Positions 24,419 to 36,021 of a stretch of 64,000 bases of DNA are shown here, one piece after another (positions within the stretch are counted from its first letter, which is position 1; the number at the start of each line of letters is the position of its first letter). Made by a program: the position numbers and the translations under genes. The stretch comes from Candidatus Gastranaerophilales bacterium (lineage in GTDB: Bacteria > Cyanobacteriota > Vampirovibrionia > Gastranaerophilales > Gastranaerophilaceae). Below the pieces are notes generated by a model. The model was not told the origin of the DNA and searched no databases. It worked only from the letters and a program-made list of their open reading frames with translations. The stretch lies in the NCBI GenBank assembly GCA_944323695.1, contig CALUTI010000008.1, forward strand, positions 1 to 64,000, given 5' to 3'.

Positions 24419-25129
24419 TTATTTAATATATGTTCCTATTTGTTCACCATTTAGAATATCTACTATACCATTTTCAGCTTCAAAGTCAAATACGACAATC
24501 GGTATATTATTTTGCTTGCATAATGCACAAGCCGCTGTATCCATAACCTTCAGACCGTTTTTAATAATATCGTCATATGTAATATTTTCAAGCCTTTTAG
24601 CCTGCGGATTAGTATTCGGATCATCTGTATAAACCCCGTCAACACCGTTTTTAGCCATAAGCATGGCTTCTGCATTAATTTCTGAGGCTCTTAATGCTGC
24701 AGCGGTATCGGTTGTAAAGAACGGATTTCCGGTGCCTGCCGCAAAAATAACCACCCTTCCTTTTTCAAGATGGCGTATTGCACGGTGGCGAATATAAGGT
24801 TCTGCAATCTGATTCATTGCAATTGCACTTTGAACCCTGCAGGGCACATCCATTTGATTAAGCGCACTTTGTAACGCTATTGCATTCATAACAGTTGCAA
24901 GCATGCCGACATAATCACCTGATGCCTGATCCATTCCGAGTTTTGCACTGTTTTTCATTCCGCGGAAAATGTTTCCTCCGCCGACTACAACAGCAATCTG
25001 TGCACCCATATTGAGCGCCTTTTTAATTTCGCCTGCTATCATTTTTACAGGCTCCTGATCAATACCAAACTGCTGTGTGCCTAAAAGTGCTTCCCCGCTA
25101 ATCTTTAACAAAATCCGTTTATATTTCAT
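24419..25129 (-). CDS. pyrH: UMP kinase
   Basis: 236 residues. Amino-acid-kinase fold: [55 protein letters not shown]. Phosphorylates UMP to UDP. First gene of the run pyrH-frr-cdsA-rnc-rpe; AGAGATAAG precedes the ATG. rpsB and tsf, its usual upstream neighbours, are not here. Confidence 0.97.
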   Translation of the reverse strand: MKYKRILLKISGEALLGTQQFGIDQEPVKMIAGEIKKALNMGAQIAVVVGGGNIFRGMKNSAKLGMDQASGDYVGMLATVMNAIALQSALNQMDVPCRVQSAIAMNQIAEPYIRHRAIRHLEKGRVVIFAAGTGNPFFTTDTAAALRASEINAEAMLMAKNGVDGVYTDDPNTNPQAKRLENITYDDIIKNGLKVMDTAACALCKQNNIPIVVFDFEAENGIVDILNGEQIGTYIK

Positions 25130-25195
25130 CTTATCTCTCCATAGGATACTATATATACTTAATAGTAGCCTAAAAACGCAGATTTGTAAAGATAT

Positions 25196-26002
25196 TTACT
25201 TAATTTTATAAGATAATCCTTTTTTTATAAGGAAATTTTGAATATCCTGAGGCAGGTATGAAATAACTTGTGCGACTTTAGCGTCAAAACCTATAGTATA
25301 AGACGATTTTGGATTTTCGAGACAGTTAATCTCCGCAATCAAATCAACAACTTTGGATACTTCCAACCCGTGCGTTTGATTTTTGCGTGCATTTTTAACC
25401 ATATAATTCATCTCGTTTTCAAACCCTTGACAATGTTCAATTGAAGATTTATTTAGTTCAACTGATTTTTCCCACAAAGGTGTTGCGATTACACCGGGTT
25501 TGACAGAAATAACCTTAATATTACGCTTTGTCTCAATCATCATTGAATTAAACAAAATATCCAGTGCTCTTTTTGAGGCGCAATATGGCGCAACAAAAGG
25601 GAAAATACCGAAGCTTGACATAGAACTTATGTTAATAATTCTTCCGCCGTCAAGCAAATCCAGAAGTCTTTGAGAAAAATCCAGATGCGAAAATGTATTT
25701 ACCTGAAACTGTTCGCGAATTCTTTCAGGTTCAATATTTTCAACCACACCGGCAATAACACACCCTGCGACATTTATAAGCGTATCTATCTTATCCGTTT
25801 TTGATTTTATAAAAGATGCGGCAAGCTTAATAGATTCAGGCTCTGACATATTTATATAAAAAGGGATAACGCCAAGGTCTTCAAGCTCTTTCACATAACT
25901 TTCATTACGATAGCCCGCAAAAACACAATTATTTTTTGCAAAGAATTCCGTAAGAGCTTTTCCTATTCCTGATGTTGAACCGGTTATAACAATTGTTTTC
26001 AT
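25196..26002 (-). CDS. Short-chain dehydrogenase/reductase
   Basis: 268 residues. TIVITGSTSGIGKALTEFFA (TGxxxGIG cofactor loop), LINVAGCV, INISSMSSFG, and Y-x-x-x-K in YCASKRALD. The classical SDR type with the catalytic Ser, Tyr and Lys. The longer C-terminal part suggests a lipid or retinol-like substrate, not determinable. It begins 9 bases after the gspF/pilC-like gene and may be co-transcribed with the secretion cluster. Confidence 0.92.
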   Translation of the reverse strand: MKTIVITGSTSGIGKALTEFFAKNNCVFAGYRNESYVKELEDLGVIPFYINMSEPESIKLAASFIKSKTDKIDTLINVAGCVIAGVVENIEPERIREQFQVNTFSHLDFSQRLLDLLDGGRIINISSMSSFGIFPFVAPYCASKRALDILFNSMMIETKRNIKVISVKPGVIATPLWEKSVELNKSSIEHCQGFENEMNYMVKNARKNQTHGLEVSKVVDLIAEINCLENPKSSYTIGFDAKVAQVISYLPQDIQNFLIKKGLSYKIK

Positions 26003-26011
26003 GGTTTTTCC

Positions 26012-27241
26012 TTATGTTGACATATAAGATCCGAACAACGGCAGATAAAGTGCCAATGCCAGAACAAGTACGATACTACCAATTACAATCAACATTATCG
26101 GCTCAATCATCTTAGTCATTACGTCAATAATGTTGTCCAGCTTTTTATCAATGAAGTTTGTTGCTTGCAAAAGCATGTCTCCCAAACGACCTGATTGTTC
26201 ACCTGTTGCAATCATAAACAAAATCATCTTCGGCATAACTCTTGTTGATCTTAACGCTGATGACAAATGCTGACCTTGCTGAACTTTAGTTGTGGCAGAT
26301 TCAATTCTGGTTTTAAGCGTATGGTTTGTAAGTGTTAAATTCGCAAGATACAAACATTCAATAATAGGAACACCCGCATCATAAGCAACCTGTAATACTG
26401 CTATAAAGTTTGAAAAGTTTGAAAATTGTATCAAATCCGTTATAACAGGAATTTTTAACACATACTCATCAATTTTTCTTTTACTCGGCTGCCATCTGAA
26501 TAAAAATGTTACGAACCCGAATGCACCACCAAGCATAACAGGAACAAAATACCAGTATGTTTTCAAAAACACACCGATATCCATTAATTTTGCGGTAATC
26601 CAAGGTAATTCCTTCCCCATTGTATCAAACATATCTTTAAATACAGGGAATACAAACATCAACATAACCAATACAATAAGAATAGCCAAAACAATTACAA
26701 AAATCGGGTACATCAATGTACCAATAACTTTACTTTTAATCGCAGCCTCTTTATTCAAAAGTTCCAATAAACGTTCAAGAGTTTTTTCCAATTCACCTGA
26801 ATCTTCACCGGCTTTACATAAACCTATATAAATCTGCCCGAACTGCTGCGGATATTTGGCTATTGTATCAGCAAATGTACCGCCGTTCATAATCTGCCGC
26901 CTCAGCTCCTGGGCAACAAGTCTTATTTTTAACTTTGCGGCATCATTTTCAATAAACAATAATGATTCAATAATCGGAATACCTGACTGTGCAAGTATTT
27001 GCAAAGTTGAGGTAAAATCAATTCTATCCTGAAGTCCAAGCTTTGATATTTTACCTTTTTTGGGGCCTTGTCCGGCATCTTTACCATCATTTTGCCCTTT
27101 GGCATGTTCTTCTTCAACTTTTGTAGGCAAAAATCCGAGCTTACGAATATTTTCTCTTGCCTCGCGCGGCGTAGCAGCTTCTATTTTACCTTTAACTATT
27201 TCTTTATTATTTTTTAATGCCGTATAATTATATATAGTCAT
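26012..27241 (-). CDS. Type II secretion/type IV pilus inner-membrane platform protein
   Basis: 409 residues of the GspF/PilC family. A cytoplasmic start (YNYTALKNNKEIVKGKIEA and AREN), two T2SSF repeats (~75-195 and ~275-400; FTSTLQILAQSGIPIIESL and FIAVLQVAYDAGVPIIECL) and three membrane segments. It couples the ATPase to the periplasmic pseudopilus. Placed directly after the GspE/PilB gene (14-base gap). Whether the machine is a T2SS or a T4 pilus cannot be decided from this gene. Confidence 0.93.
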   Translation of the reverse strand: MTIYNYTALKNNKEIVKGKIEAATPREARENIRKLGFLPTKVEEEHAKGQNDGKDAGQGPKKGKISKLGLQDRIDFTSTLQILAQSGIPIIESLLFIENDAAKLKIRLVAQELRRQIMNGGTFADTIAKYPQQFGQIYIGLCKAGEDSGELEKTLERLLELLNKEAAIKSKVIGTLMYPIFVIVLAILIVLVMLMFVFPVFKDMFDTMGKELPWITAKLMDIGVFLKTYWYFVPVMLGGAFGFVTFLFRWQPSKRKIDEYVLKIPVITDLIQFSNFSNFIAVLQVAYDAGVPIIECLYLANLTLTNHTLKTRIESATTKVQQGQHLSSALRSTRVMPKMILFMIATGEQSGRLGDMLLQATNFIDKKLDNIIDVMTKMIEPIMLIVIGSIVLVLALALYLPLFGSYMST

Positions 27242-27255
27242 TTTTTACACCTGTA

Positions 27256-29268
27256 TTATTCATTTACAATACCCAATACACGAACAAACTCTTCAATAGT
27301 TGTTTCTCCGTTTAATATATGTTGAAAACATGACTTATTAAGAGTTGTCATACCATTTTCAACAGCAGCTTCTTCAATTTCCAAATCATGTGCACCCTGT
27401 GCAATAAGCTTTTTAATCTCTTTTGTCATAGGCATAATTTCATATACGCCCAAACGACCTTTGTAACCTGAAAAATCACATTTATTACAGCCTTTAGCTC
27501 TATATATCGGAGTTTTCATTAACTTTTGAATAGACTCCTCATCTGCAACGACCTGTCTTGCCTCGTCATGTGTCGGGAAATACTGTTCTTTACAATCAGG
27601 ACATAATGATCTGACAAGTCGTTGTGCTATAACGCCTGAAAGTGTTGAAGAAACAAGATAATCTTTAGCACCCATTTCTATCAAACGGGTAACGGTTGCA
27701 GCTGCAGAGTTTGTGTGAACCGTACTTAAAACAAGGTGACCGGTCAAGGCCGCGGAAATCGCAATTTCAAGTGTTTCATAGTCACGAATTTCACCGACAA
27801 GAATAATATCAGGGTCTTGTCTTAATATTGCACGCATACAAGATGCGAATGTAATCCCGGCTTTCGGGTTTACCTGTGACTGGTTAATACCTTCGAGCTT
27901 AATTTCTATCGGATCTTCAATTGTTGTAATATTAACATGTTCATCATTCAAACTTTTCAAAACAGAATAAAGTGTTGTTGTTTTACCGGAACCAGTAGGA
28001 CCTGAAGTTAATATAATACCGTTTGGACAGCTAACCATATTTTTTATTTTTACAAGATCACTTTCAGAAGCGCCTACAAGCATGATCTTTCTGTCTTCTG
28101 CTTTCAAGCTGACTGCAGGTGCCAATACACGGATAACCATCTTTTCTTTACCCGATACGGGAAGTGTATTAATACGGAAATCATAAGATTGTTTTTTATA
28201 TTTAATTGAGAAGGTACCGTCTTGCGGACGTCTGTGTTCCGCGATATTCATTCTTGACATAACTTTGAAACGGGCAATTACGGAAGATTCAACCTTTGCC
28301 GGCATATCCAGAACTTTTTGCAGCATACCGTCTTTTCTGTAACGGACAATATATCCGTTAAGACGCGGCTCTATATGAATATCGGAAACCTTATTATCAA
28401 TTGCATTTGTAATAATCTGGTTTACAAATTTTGCAACAGAACCTGTTGAATCTTGCAATTCCGCATCGACTTGCTCCCACAAGCTTTCTTCAACTTCAAT
28501 TTCCGCAGCTTCTGTTTCAATTTGCTGGATAATCTTCTGGGTTTCTTTTTTCTGGGCGCTGAAAAACATATCCAGAGAGTTTTGGAACTCGTAATGAGTC
28601 ATCAATAACTGTTTTGGATTTTGCCCTGTTAAATAAATAATTTCTTTTAAAACATCCGGCTTAACAGGTTTTACAACACCCAAGGTCAAGGTTTTTCCGT
28701 CTGAAGATATAGGAATAACCTTATTTTCTTTAATAAAATCCTCCGGCAAAATATTAACAAACTTATCCTGTTTTGCGAGCTGCTCATTGCTGACCATATC
28801 AAAACCGGTTTGTAAATGCAGGATAGACTTCAACTGATCAAGCGATATAAAGCCGAGTTTAAATAATGTTGAACCTATAGGCATCTTCTGACGCTTACTT
28901 TCTGCAAGAGCTTGCAGTAATTGAACATCAGTTATATAGCCTTTTTGGATTAAAAGTTCACCAAGTTTTATTTGTTTATCAACATGACCTTCCTCAATAG
29001 TCTGTGAGGAAGGGGTTTTTTTCAAACTAAGAATTAATTCATCCAAATCAACATTCGGGACCTGAATAAACTTGATTTGATAAGGAAAATACTCTTTTAA
29101 GATTTTATTAACTGTATCTTTATCTGAGGAAGAATTTACCGCAACAAATAAAAATTTATCCTTCACACTAATAGGAACAAATTTATTTTGTTCCATTAGT
29201 GCGTCATCTATGTGATTAAGTATTTCTTTATTAACACTGTTTTTTAATCTGTTTAGTAATTCATTCAT
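27256..29268 (-). CDS. GspE/PilB-family assembly ATPase
   Basis: 670 residues. Two N-terminal MshEN/T2SSE_N-like domains (~90-250), then the ATPase: SDIHIEPRLNGYIVRYR, Walker A LTSGPTGSGKTTTLYSVL, ITTIEDPIE, Walker B RQDPDIILVGEIRD, and the His box TGHLVLSTVHTNSA. A tetra-Cys zinc module is present (CPDC and CNKC). It powers pseudopilus/pilus extension. The N-terminus (~1-85) is extra and unrecognised. 19 bases after the secretin gene. Confidence 0.94.
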   Translation of the reverse strand: MNELLNRLKNSVNKEILNHIDDALMEQNKFVPISVKDKFLFVAVNSSSDKDTVNKILKEYFPYQIKFIQVPNVDLDELILSLKKTPSSQTIEEGHVDKQIKLGELLIQKGYITDVQLLQALAESKRQKMPIGSTLFKLGFISLDQLKSILHLQTGFDMVSNEQLAKQDKFVNILPEDFIKENKVIPISSDGKTLTLGVVKPVKPDVLKEIIYLTGQNPKQLLMTHYEFQNSLDMFFSAQKKETQKIIQQIETEAAEIEVEESLWEQVDAELQDSTGSVAKFVNQIITNAIDNKVSDIHIEPRLNGYIVRYRKDGMLQKVLDMPAKVESSVIARFKVMSRMNIAEHRRPQDGTFSIKYKKQSYDFRINTLPVSGKEKMVIRVLAPAVSLKAEDRKIMLVGASESDLVKIKNMVSCPNGIILTSGPTGSGKTTTLYSVLKSLNDEHVNITTIEDPIEIKLEGINQSQVNPKAGITFASCMRAILRQDPDIILVGEIRDYETLEIAISAALTGHLVLSTVHTNSAAATVTRLIEMGAKDYLVSSTLSGVIAQRLVRSLCPDCKEQYFPTHDEARQVVADEESIQKLMKTPIYRAKGCNKCDFSGYKGRLGVYEIMPMTKEIKKLIAQGAHDLEIEEAAVENGMTTLNKSCFQHILNGETTIEEFVRVLGIVNE

Positions 29269-29287
29269 TTTTGTACATTATGATTTT

Positions 29288-31108
29288 TTAGAGAGTATTT
29301 TCATTCCTCATCGCATCATCCGTATCTACAACGATTTTCGGAGTAATCATAATAAGCATTTCTTCCTTGGATTTTGTAGATACAGTAGAACGGAAGAACA
29401 TACCCAATCCGGGGATATCACCCAAAATAGGGATCTTTTGAACGGTTTTTTGATCTTCTTCACGTATCATACCGCCAATAACAAGGGTTTCGCCATCTTT
29501 TATACGAACATTCTTCAATTCAAGATTTCTTCTCTGCAAAAGAGTTGCCTGAATATCCATAATATCAGGGTTTTCTTCGTTTGGTGTAGTTACCTGGCTG
29601 GCAATAGTTGCATATTCCGGTGTAATATTTAAGGTTACATAGCCGTCAGGACTTATAAACGGCGTTATACTAATTTTTATACCGTTATCATCACCAATTT
29701 CGTAATCTCTTTGAACGGCACCTGTTAATGATTCAGAAACAACCTGTGATGTAACCGTTTTTACATAATCCGATGTTAAGTCAATAACAGATTCCTGACC
29801 GTTTGTAATCAAGATACGCGGATTAGCGACAACGCGTCCTTTTCTGTTTTCCAATATATAGTTAATTGCATAAGTCAACGCCTGTGGTCCATTATATCTG
29901 TGGACATAATAATCAGGGTTATCAACGTTTTCAGGAGCATCTACGTGAGGGTACTGACTGCCGCTGAAGAATATAGGATAATACGGGCTGGTACCAAAGC
30001 TACCTGCTGACGCATTAAAGCTAAAATGTTTACTCAGGTATTGCCATGTATTTGTAAGAGTTTTACTGCCGCTTTCATTCAATTCAATAATTGAAAGTTC
30101 AAGGTAAGCCTGAGGCTGTTTCTTATCATTTTCCGCAATAAAATCTTTTATCATTTCAAGTTGCTGCTGAGAACCGCCGATTACACCTATTGTTCCCTGC
30201 TGGGTAAAATATGATATAACAAGAGTTTGTAAAGGCAAGGATGTTAGCGAGCCGGAAGCCCCGCCTTCAATTTGGCATGCTACTTCTCCGCCGCCAAGCT
30301 CAACTTCGTCAGAGCTGCCACCGCCGCCTGAGCTTGCGGCACCGGTCATAACACCTTTAATGCCTGCCGCACCGCCGGTTGAACGTCCGCCACCTTTGCC
30401 GCCGCCTGATGATGTGACAGGAATCAGCATATCACATATTAAATTCGCCATTTGTTCGGGAGTTGTATGATTTATTACAATAGACGTCGTTAATGGTTTT
30501 CTGTCAAATTTTTCAACTATTTTTTTCGCGATAGCAACGTCATTTTTATTACCGAAAACCAAAAGCTCGTTTGTCATAGGATTTGTAGTAACAATCTCAG
30601 AATTTGATAATCCCGGTTTTTTCATAGTAAAAATATTTTTATTTAAAAATTCAGCAAGAACAGAAGCATCAACATATTTAACAGGGATCATGGTTATTTC
30701 TTGTTTAGCGGCACTAATGTCAGCACCGGATGCAGAGACTATGAGTGTATTATCTTCTACAACATAAGAAAGCCCTGCAATACTTAACACAAGATCAAAA
30801 GCGGAATTCAACGGGACATCAACAAGATCTAATGTAACGGTTCCGGATACACCTGAATCAAAGATAATATTCATGCCGGCCTTATCAGCAAACATTCTCA
30901 ATACCTGCTTTACATCGGAATCCCGCAAGCTCAAGCTTACCGGTTCATTTGACTTGGTAATGGAAATATCAGCTTTAAGCTGTATTGTATCTTCATTGCG
31001 CAATGAAGGTTTTTCACTGACGGCCAATGCCGATATGGCTGTATTTGAAAACGCAAAGACAACCAATATTAAAACTGCAATAACTTTTTGTGAAATCTTA
31101 TTTTTCAT
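29288..31108 (-). CDS. Secretin (GspD/PilQ family)
   Basis: 606 residues. Signal peptide (residues ~1-30, AVLILVVFAFSNTAISALA), STN/N0-like domain (~60-128: LSLRDSDVKQVLRMFADKAG), NolW-like domain (~138-200), a Gly/Ser-rich loop at ~232-275, and a C-terminal secretin barrel (RVVANPRILITNGQES; TLVIGGMIREED; KIPILGDIPGLGMFF). Forms the outer-membrane channel, so the cell has an outer membrane. Downstream of the PilP-like gene by 14 bases. Confidence 0.94.
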   Translation of the reverse strand: MKNKISQKVIAVLILVVFAFSNTAISALAVSEKPSLRNEDTIQLKADISITKSNEPVSLSLRDSDVKQVLRMFADKAGMNIIFDSGVSGTVTLDLVDVPLNSAFDLVLSIAGLSYVVEDNTLIVSASGADISAAKQEITMIPVKYVDASVLAEFLNKNIFTMKKPGLSNSEIVTTNPMTNELLVFGNKNDVAIAKKIVEKFDRKPLTTSIVINHTTPEQMANLICDMLIPVTSSGGGKGGGRSTGGAAGIKGVMTGAASSGGGGSSDEVELGGGEVACQIEGGASGSLTSLPLQTLVISYFTQQGTIGVIGGSQQQLEMIKDFIAENDKKQPQAYLELSIIELNESGSKTLTNTWQYLSKHFSFNASAGSFGTSPYYPIFFSGSQYPHVDAPENVDNPDYYVHRYNGPQALTYAINYILENRKGRVVANPRILITNGQESVIDLTSDYVKTVTSQVVSESLTGAVQRDYEIGDDNGIKISITPFISPDGYVTLNITPEYATIASQVTTPNEENPDIMDIQATLLQRRNLELKNVRIKDGETLVIGGMIREEDQKTVQKIPILGDIPGLGMFFRSTVSTKSKEEMLIMITPKIVVDTDDAMRNENTL

Positions 31109-31122
31109 ATCTGCTCCTGCTT

Positions 31123-31815
31123 TTATTTTTTAGATCCTCCAAATTTTTGTTCCAAATTATAAACATTATTATAATTCATTTCAGCGTCTGCAATTACTTC
31201 GCCAACACGTGCTTTATAAACATTTGTACCGAGCTGAACCGTAACTAAATCTTTACTTATAGATAAAACTTTATAGTTATTAATATAATCGCCGGAACGC
31301 ACAAGATAATCCGAACCTTCAATATTTAAAATAGCTGACGGATTTTTAGGCTCATACATTATACCGGATACTTTAGTAGTCATTACTTTTGCCGCATCGG
31401 ATTCAGAACCGGACAAACTCTCCGGAGGTGCCATAAGTTCAAATCCGTACTTTCTTGTATTTGCATAGGATTCACTCCCCGGCAAAAAAGGATTAGGTCT
31501 GCCGTAATCCTCTATAGACAAGGATACCATCTTTTCCGCAGACTTATCTATTTCATCAAGATCGTCATCTATTTCAATTTCTTTCATATTTGCCGCAGTA
31601 GAATCTTCGATTGTCTTTTGAATATCCTCATTGACCGGTAATCCTGACTGAACCTCTTTTTTACCGCCGAAAGACGTAACCCCGAAATATATACAGGCAG
31701 CAATTGCAAGGCAAATAATCACTAGAAATATTATTTTACCGTTAGGGCTAAAATAACTATCTAACCTCGCATTCAGCTCTTTAAATACTTTTTTCAACTC
31801 TTCCTCTATGTTCAC
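31123..31815 (-). CDS. PilP/GspC-like inner-membrane protein
   Basis: 230 residues. One membrane segment (~28-47), an acidic linker (~55-100), then a small C-terminal beta domain (~135-205: VSGIMYEPKNPSAILNIEGS, YLVRSGDYI, VLSISKDLVTVQLG) like the homology region of GspC and PilP that contacts the secretin. First gene of the cluster. pilM, pilN and pilO genes are absent here. The identity is inferred from position and shape. Confidence 0.7.
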   Translation of the reverse strand: MNIEEELKKVFKELNARLDSYFSPNGKIIFLVIICLAIAACIYFGVTSFGGKKEVQSGLPVNEDIQKTIEDSTAANMKEIEIDDDLDEIDKSAEKMVSLSIEDYGRPNPFLPGSESYANTRKYGFELMAPPESLSGSESDAAKVMTTKVSGIMYEPKNPSAILNIEGSDYLVRSGDYINNYKVLSISKDLVTVQLGTNVYKARVGEVIADAEMNYNNVYNLEQKFGGSKK

Positions 31816-31975
31816 GTGACACCTTTTCTTCTAATAGAATTATAATTGAAGATTAATGCTATTGTATCAGTTATTTAATGTATTTAATTCAATTTCTATC
31901 AAAAAAATACACAATCCTACCTGAATATTGTAACATATTTCAAAAAACGTGGCAATAAATCAAAAAATGTTAAGT

Positions 31976-32845
31976 TTATTGAAAATTATTTGTAATAGTA
32001 TGAATGTATTCAAGAATTTGGGCAAAGTATTTTAAATCAGCTTTACCATTAATAATCATATCAGCTTCACGTCTGTAAGGCTTAACATATTTTTGCCCTG
32101 CTTCCGTAATATAATCCCAATGCTTAAGCGCATTTTCAATATCCTGATTTCTTTCTTCAACGGCTCTTGTAATAAACCATTTTTTACGGATTTCATCATC
32201 AGTTTCCACATAAATTTTTACATCAAAAACGTCCTTAACATCTTCATACATTGTTGCGGTGCCTTCAACAATAATAATTTTTGAAGATTTCACATCAATT
32301 GCTTTAGGCATTGAAACACCCGTGCCATTCGGCAAATACATAGGGCATTTTATATCAAGCCCGTCTGCCAAATCCTGAAGATCACTCTTTAGAATATCCA
32401 GCTGAAAACTTGTCGGTGCATCAACGTCATAACCGCTGTCACGCAATTTATCGAAAGTTCCGTATTTTGCAATAAGTTTGGAAATATCATTAAAATAATT
32501 ATCCGTGCTTAAAATCGTAACAGGCATTGATAATTGTTCAATAACCTTGCTGATTTCACGGCATATAGTAGATTTTCCCGCGGCAGATTCGCCGGTAATA
32601 CTTATTAAAAACCTTTTTTCAGGATTATTAATCAAACGTTTTGCAAATCTGTTGACAAAATCCGGATTAACCTCTCTAAAAATCGGCATAGGATATTTTT
32701 TATCAAAAGCCAAAATCTGCTTAAATTTTGTCTGCAGATAAAACGCCAAAAGCTCGCGCCCTGTTTTAGAATTAAAATCGGGCTTTAATATTTTATCTTT
32801 TGAAGATAATTCCTTTTCTATAAGTCCTTGCATAACATTATCCAT
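31976..32845 (-). CDS. Uridine kinase-like P-loop kinase
   Basis: 289 residues. P-loop LISITGESAAGKSTICREI (~80-98), TILSTDNYFNDISKL, a lid region with TSFQLDILKSDLQDLADG, IIIVEGTATMYEDVKDVFD, then RAVEERNQDIENAL. The order matches the uridine kinase/phosphoribulokinase family. The ~75-residue N-terminal extension is not recognised, so the true substrate may not be uridine. Divergent from atpD, alone on its strand. Confidence 0.8.
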   Translation of the reverse strand: MDNVMQGLIEKELSSKDKILKPDFNSKTGRELLAFYLQTKFKQILAFDKKYPMPIFREVNPDFVNRFAKRLINNPEKRFLISITGESAAGKSTICREISKVIEQLSMPVTILSTDNYFNDISKLIAKYGTFDKLRDSGYDVDAPTSFQLDILKSDLQDLADGLDIKCPMYLPNGTGVSMPKAIDVKSSKIIIVEGTATMYEDVKDVFDVKIYVETDDEIRKKWFITRAVEERNQDIENALKHWDYITEAGQKYVKPYRREADMIINGKADLKYFAQILEYIHTITNNFQ

Positions 32846-32911
32846 AGGTAGTATGAATATATAAACACAAGAAAAAAAATTTTGCTAGTCCAAAAATTAA
32901 TTTTTTAAAAT

Positions 32912-32943
32912 TTGACATACTAAAATTTTTTTTGTTATATAAT
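32912..32943 (+). promoter_or_regulatory. Promoter of atpD-atpC
   Basis: TTGACA at 32912-32917; the -10 is ambiguous: TATAAT at 32938-32943 with a 20-base spacer, TATATA at 32936-32941 (18) or TTATAT at 32935-32940 (17). AGAGGGGCAGAGG before ATG 32976 is the ribosome binding site. Confidence 0.55.
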
Positions 32944-32963
32944 TAATTTATAAAAATAAATAA

Positions 32964-34385
<1,422 letters not shown>

Positions 34386-34388
34386 TTT

Positions 34389-34787
34389 ATGCACTTAAAA
34401 ATAATAACACATGAAAGAGTTGTTTTTGATGAAGACGTAGACGAAATCTATTCAAAAGGCGTTGACGGCGAATTCGGTATTTTAAAAGGCCACGTGCCTT
34501 TTATGTCAGCTCTCGATATAGGAATAACAAAAGTTGTTCAGGGCGATAAATCAAGACTTTTCACTACAATGGGCGGAGTTTTCCAATTTAAGGATGAAGA
34601 GGGTTTGATTTTAACCCAATGTGCTGAATGCGGAGACGAAATTGATGCCGTACGTGCAGAAAAGGCTTTGGAAAGAGCAAAAGCACGGCTTGCGGAACAC
34701 GATGCCAAAGTAGACGCCAAACGTGCGGAAGCGGCATTAGCAAGGGCAATGGTTCGATTAAAAGCGACAATGAATAATGAAAAATAA
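34389..34787 (+). CDS. atpC: ATP synthase F1 subunit epsilon
   Basis: 132 residues. A beta-sandwich N-domain (MHLKIITHERVVFDEDVDEI, GEFGILKGHVPFMSAL) and a helical hairpin C-domain (EKALERAKARLAEHDAK). Central-stalk subunit that regulates ATP hydrolysis. Second and last gene after atpD, followed at once by a terminator. Confidence 0.97.
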   Translation: MHLKIITHERVVFDEDVDEIYSKGVDGEFGILKGHVPFMSALDIGITKVVQGDKSRLFTTMGGVFQFKDEEGLILTQCAECGDEIDAVRAEKALERAKARLAEHDAKVDAKRAEAALARAMVRLKATMNNEK

Positions 34788-34809
34788 GCGGTCGAATTGA
34801 CCGCTTTTT
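34787..34809 (+). terminator. Terminator of atpD-atpC
   Basis: AGCGGTC-GAATT-GACCGCT plus a T-run. Its stem is nearly the same as that of the minE terminator at 44747-44777. Confidence 0.85.
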
Positions 34810-34852
34810 CTATAAATAACAAATCCTTATTGTTTATGATAAGATAAATGCT

Positions 34853-35422
34853 ATGGACAAGTCATTTTATACGATATTTAAAACGTTTTTTAAAGTCGGC
34901 ACTTTGCTATTAGGCGGCGGATATGTAATATTACCGCTATTACAGGCCGAACTTGTTGATAAGAAAGGATGGATAGATTCTGATGGATTATGTGAGTATT
35001 ACGCACTGGGACAGTCTGTTCCGGGAATTATTGCAGCTAATATGTCTATTTTTGTAGGGTACAAACTCAAAGGACAAATCGGCGCGCTTGCGGCAGTTTT
35101 GGGAATAGTTACACCTGCGTTTCTTGCAATAATTCTTGTTGCAAGCATACTGGAAGAAATTGTTCACTTAAGTTTTATACAAAGTATTTTCTGGGGCGTA
35201 GGAATTGGTGTTATTTTGCTTGTTTATCTTGCGACAAAAGAAATGTGGACAAGAAGCATTGTTGATAAATTTACCTGTATAATATTTTTTGCGGCATTTA
35301 TTCTATCATCATGCTTTAAGGTTTCACCCGCATTAATCATTATTCTATCAATCGCTGCCGGAATAATTTACAAAAAACAGGTTTCCGCTCAAACCCAATC
35401 CGTTGAGGAGTGTGAAAAATGA
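34853..35422 (+). CDS. Chromate transporter half, first
   Basis: 189 residues, one CHR domain with about six membrane segments: TLLLGGGYVILPLLQAELVD, ALGQSVPGIIAANMSIFVGY. Short-chain CHR proteins occur as pairs that act together. Proven for chromate efflux in some species; here the true substrate is unknown. Its stop overlaps the next gene's start by 4 bases (ATGA). Confidence 0.88.
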   Translation: MDKSFYTIFKTFFKVGTLLLGGGYVILPLLQAELVDKKGWIDSDGLCEYYALGQSVPGIIAANMSIFVGYKLKGQIGALAAVLGIVTPAFLAIILVASILEEIVHLSFIQSIFWGVGIGVILLVYLATKEMWTRSIVDKFTCIIFFAAFILSSCFKVSPALIIILSIAAGIIYKKQVSAQTQSVEECEK

Positions 35423-35949
35423 TTTATCTTAATCTTTTCATACAATTTTTTCATATAGGTTTATTTTCATTTGGCGGCGGGTATGCGACATTACCGTTTT
35501 TGTATCATATTGCGGAAAACCAAAAATGGTACACCATAAAACAATTAACAGATATGATAGCAATATCTTCAATAACTCCAGGGCCTGTCGGGGTGAATGT
35601 TGCAACTTTTGCAGGATTTACAACGTCCGGAGTCCTTGGTGCGCTTGTTGCAACCACATCAGTAATTTTGCCATCATACATACTTGTAATTGTAATTTCA
35701 AAATTTCTTGAGCAATTTGAAACAAACAAAAATGTAAGAGCAGCAATTTATGCACTAAAACCTGCCGGCTGCGGACTTTTAGCAGCTGTTGCAGTGGATA
35801 TGTTTATGGATAATGCAAATTTACCGGGGATGTTTCTGCTTGCAATATTATTCTTTATCAGTGTAAAACAAAAGCATGACCCGCTTTTTTATCTTGCAGT
35901 ATCAGCTTTAGTGGGATTGTTTGCTGGTTTTCTGCACCTGACAGCTTAA
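35419..35949 (+). CDS. Chromate transporter half, second
   Basis: 176 residues, one CHR domain: LFSFGGGYATLPFLYHIAEN and SSITPGPVGVNVATFAGF, the GGGY and PGP motifs of the family. Overlaps the first half by 4 bases, so the two are translated together and probably form an antiparallel heterodimer. Confidence 0.88.
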   Translation: MIYLNLFIQFFHIGLFSFGGGYATLPFLYHIAENQKWYTIKQLTDMIAISSITPGPVGVNVATFAGFTTSGVLGALVATTSVILPSYILVIVISKFLEQFETNKNVRAAIYALKPAGCGLLAAVAVDMFMDNANLPGMFLLAILFFISVKQKHDPLFYLAVSALVGLFAGFLHLTA

Positions 35950-36021
35950 CAAACTTTAATATTTAAATAAAATTAGAAAATTATTTGCTTTAGCTATTTT
36001 AAATACATAGAAAGGAGTTAT

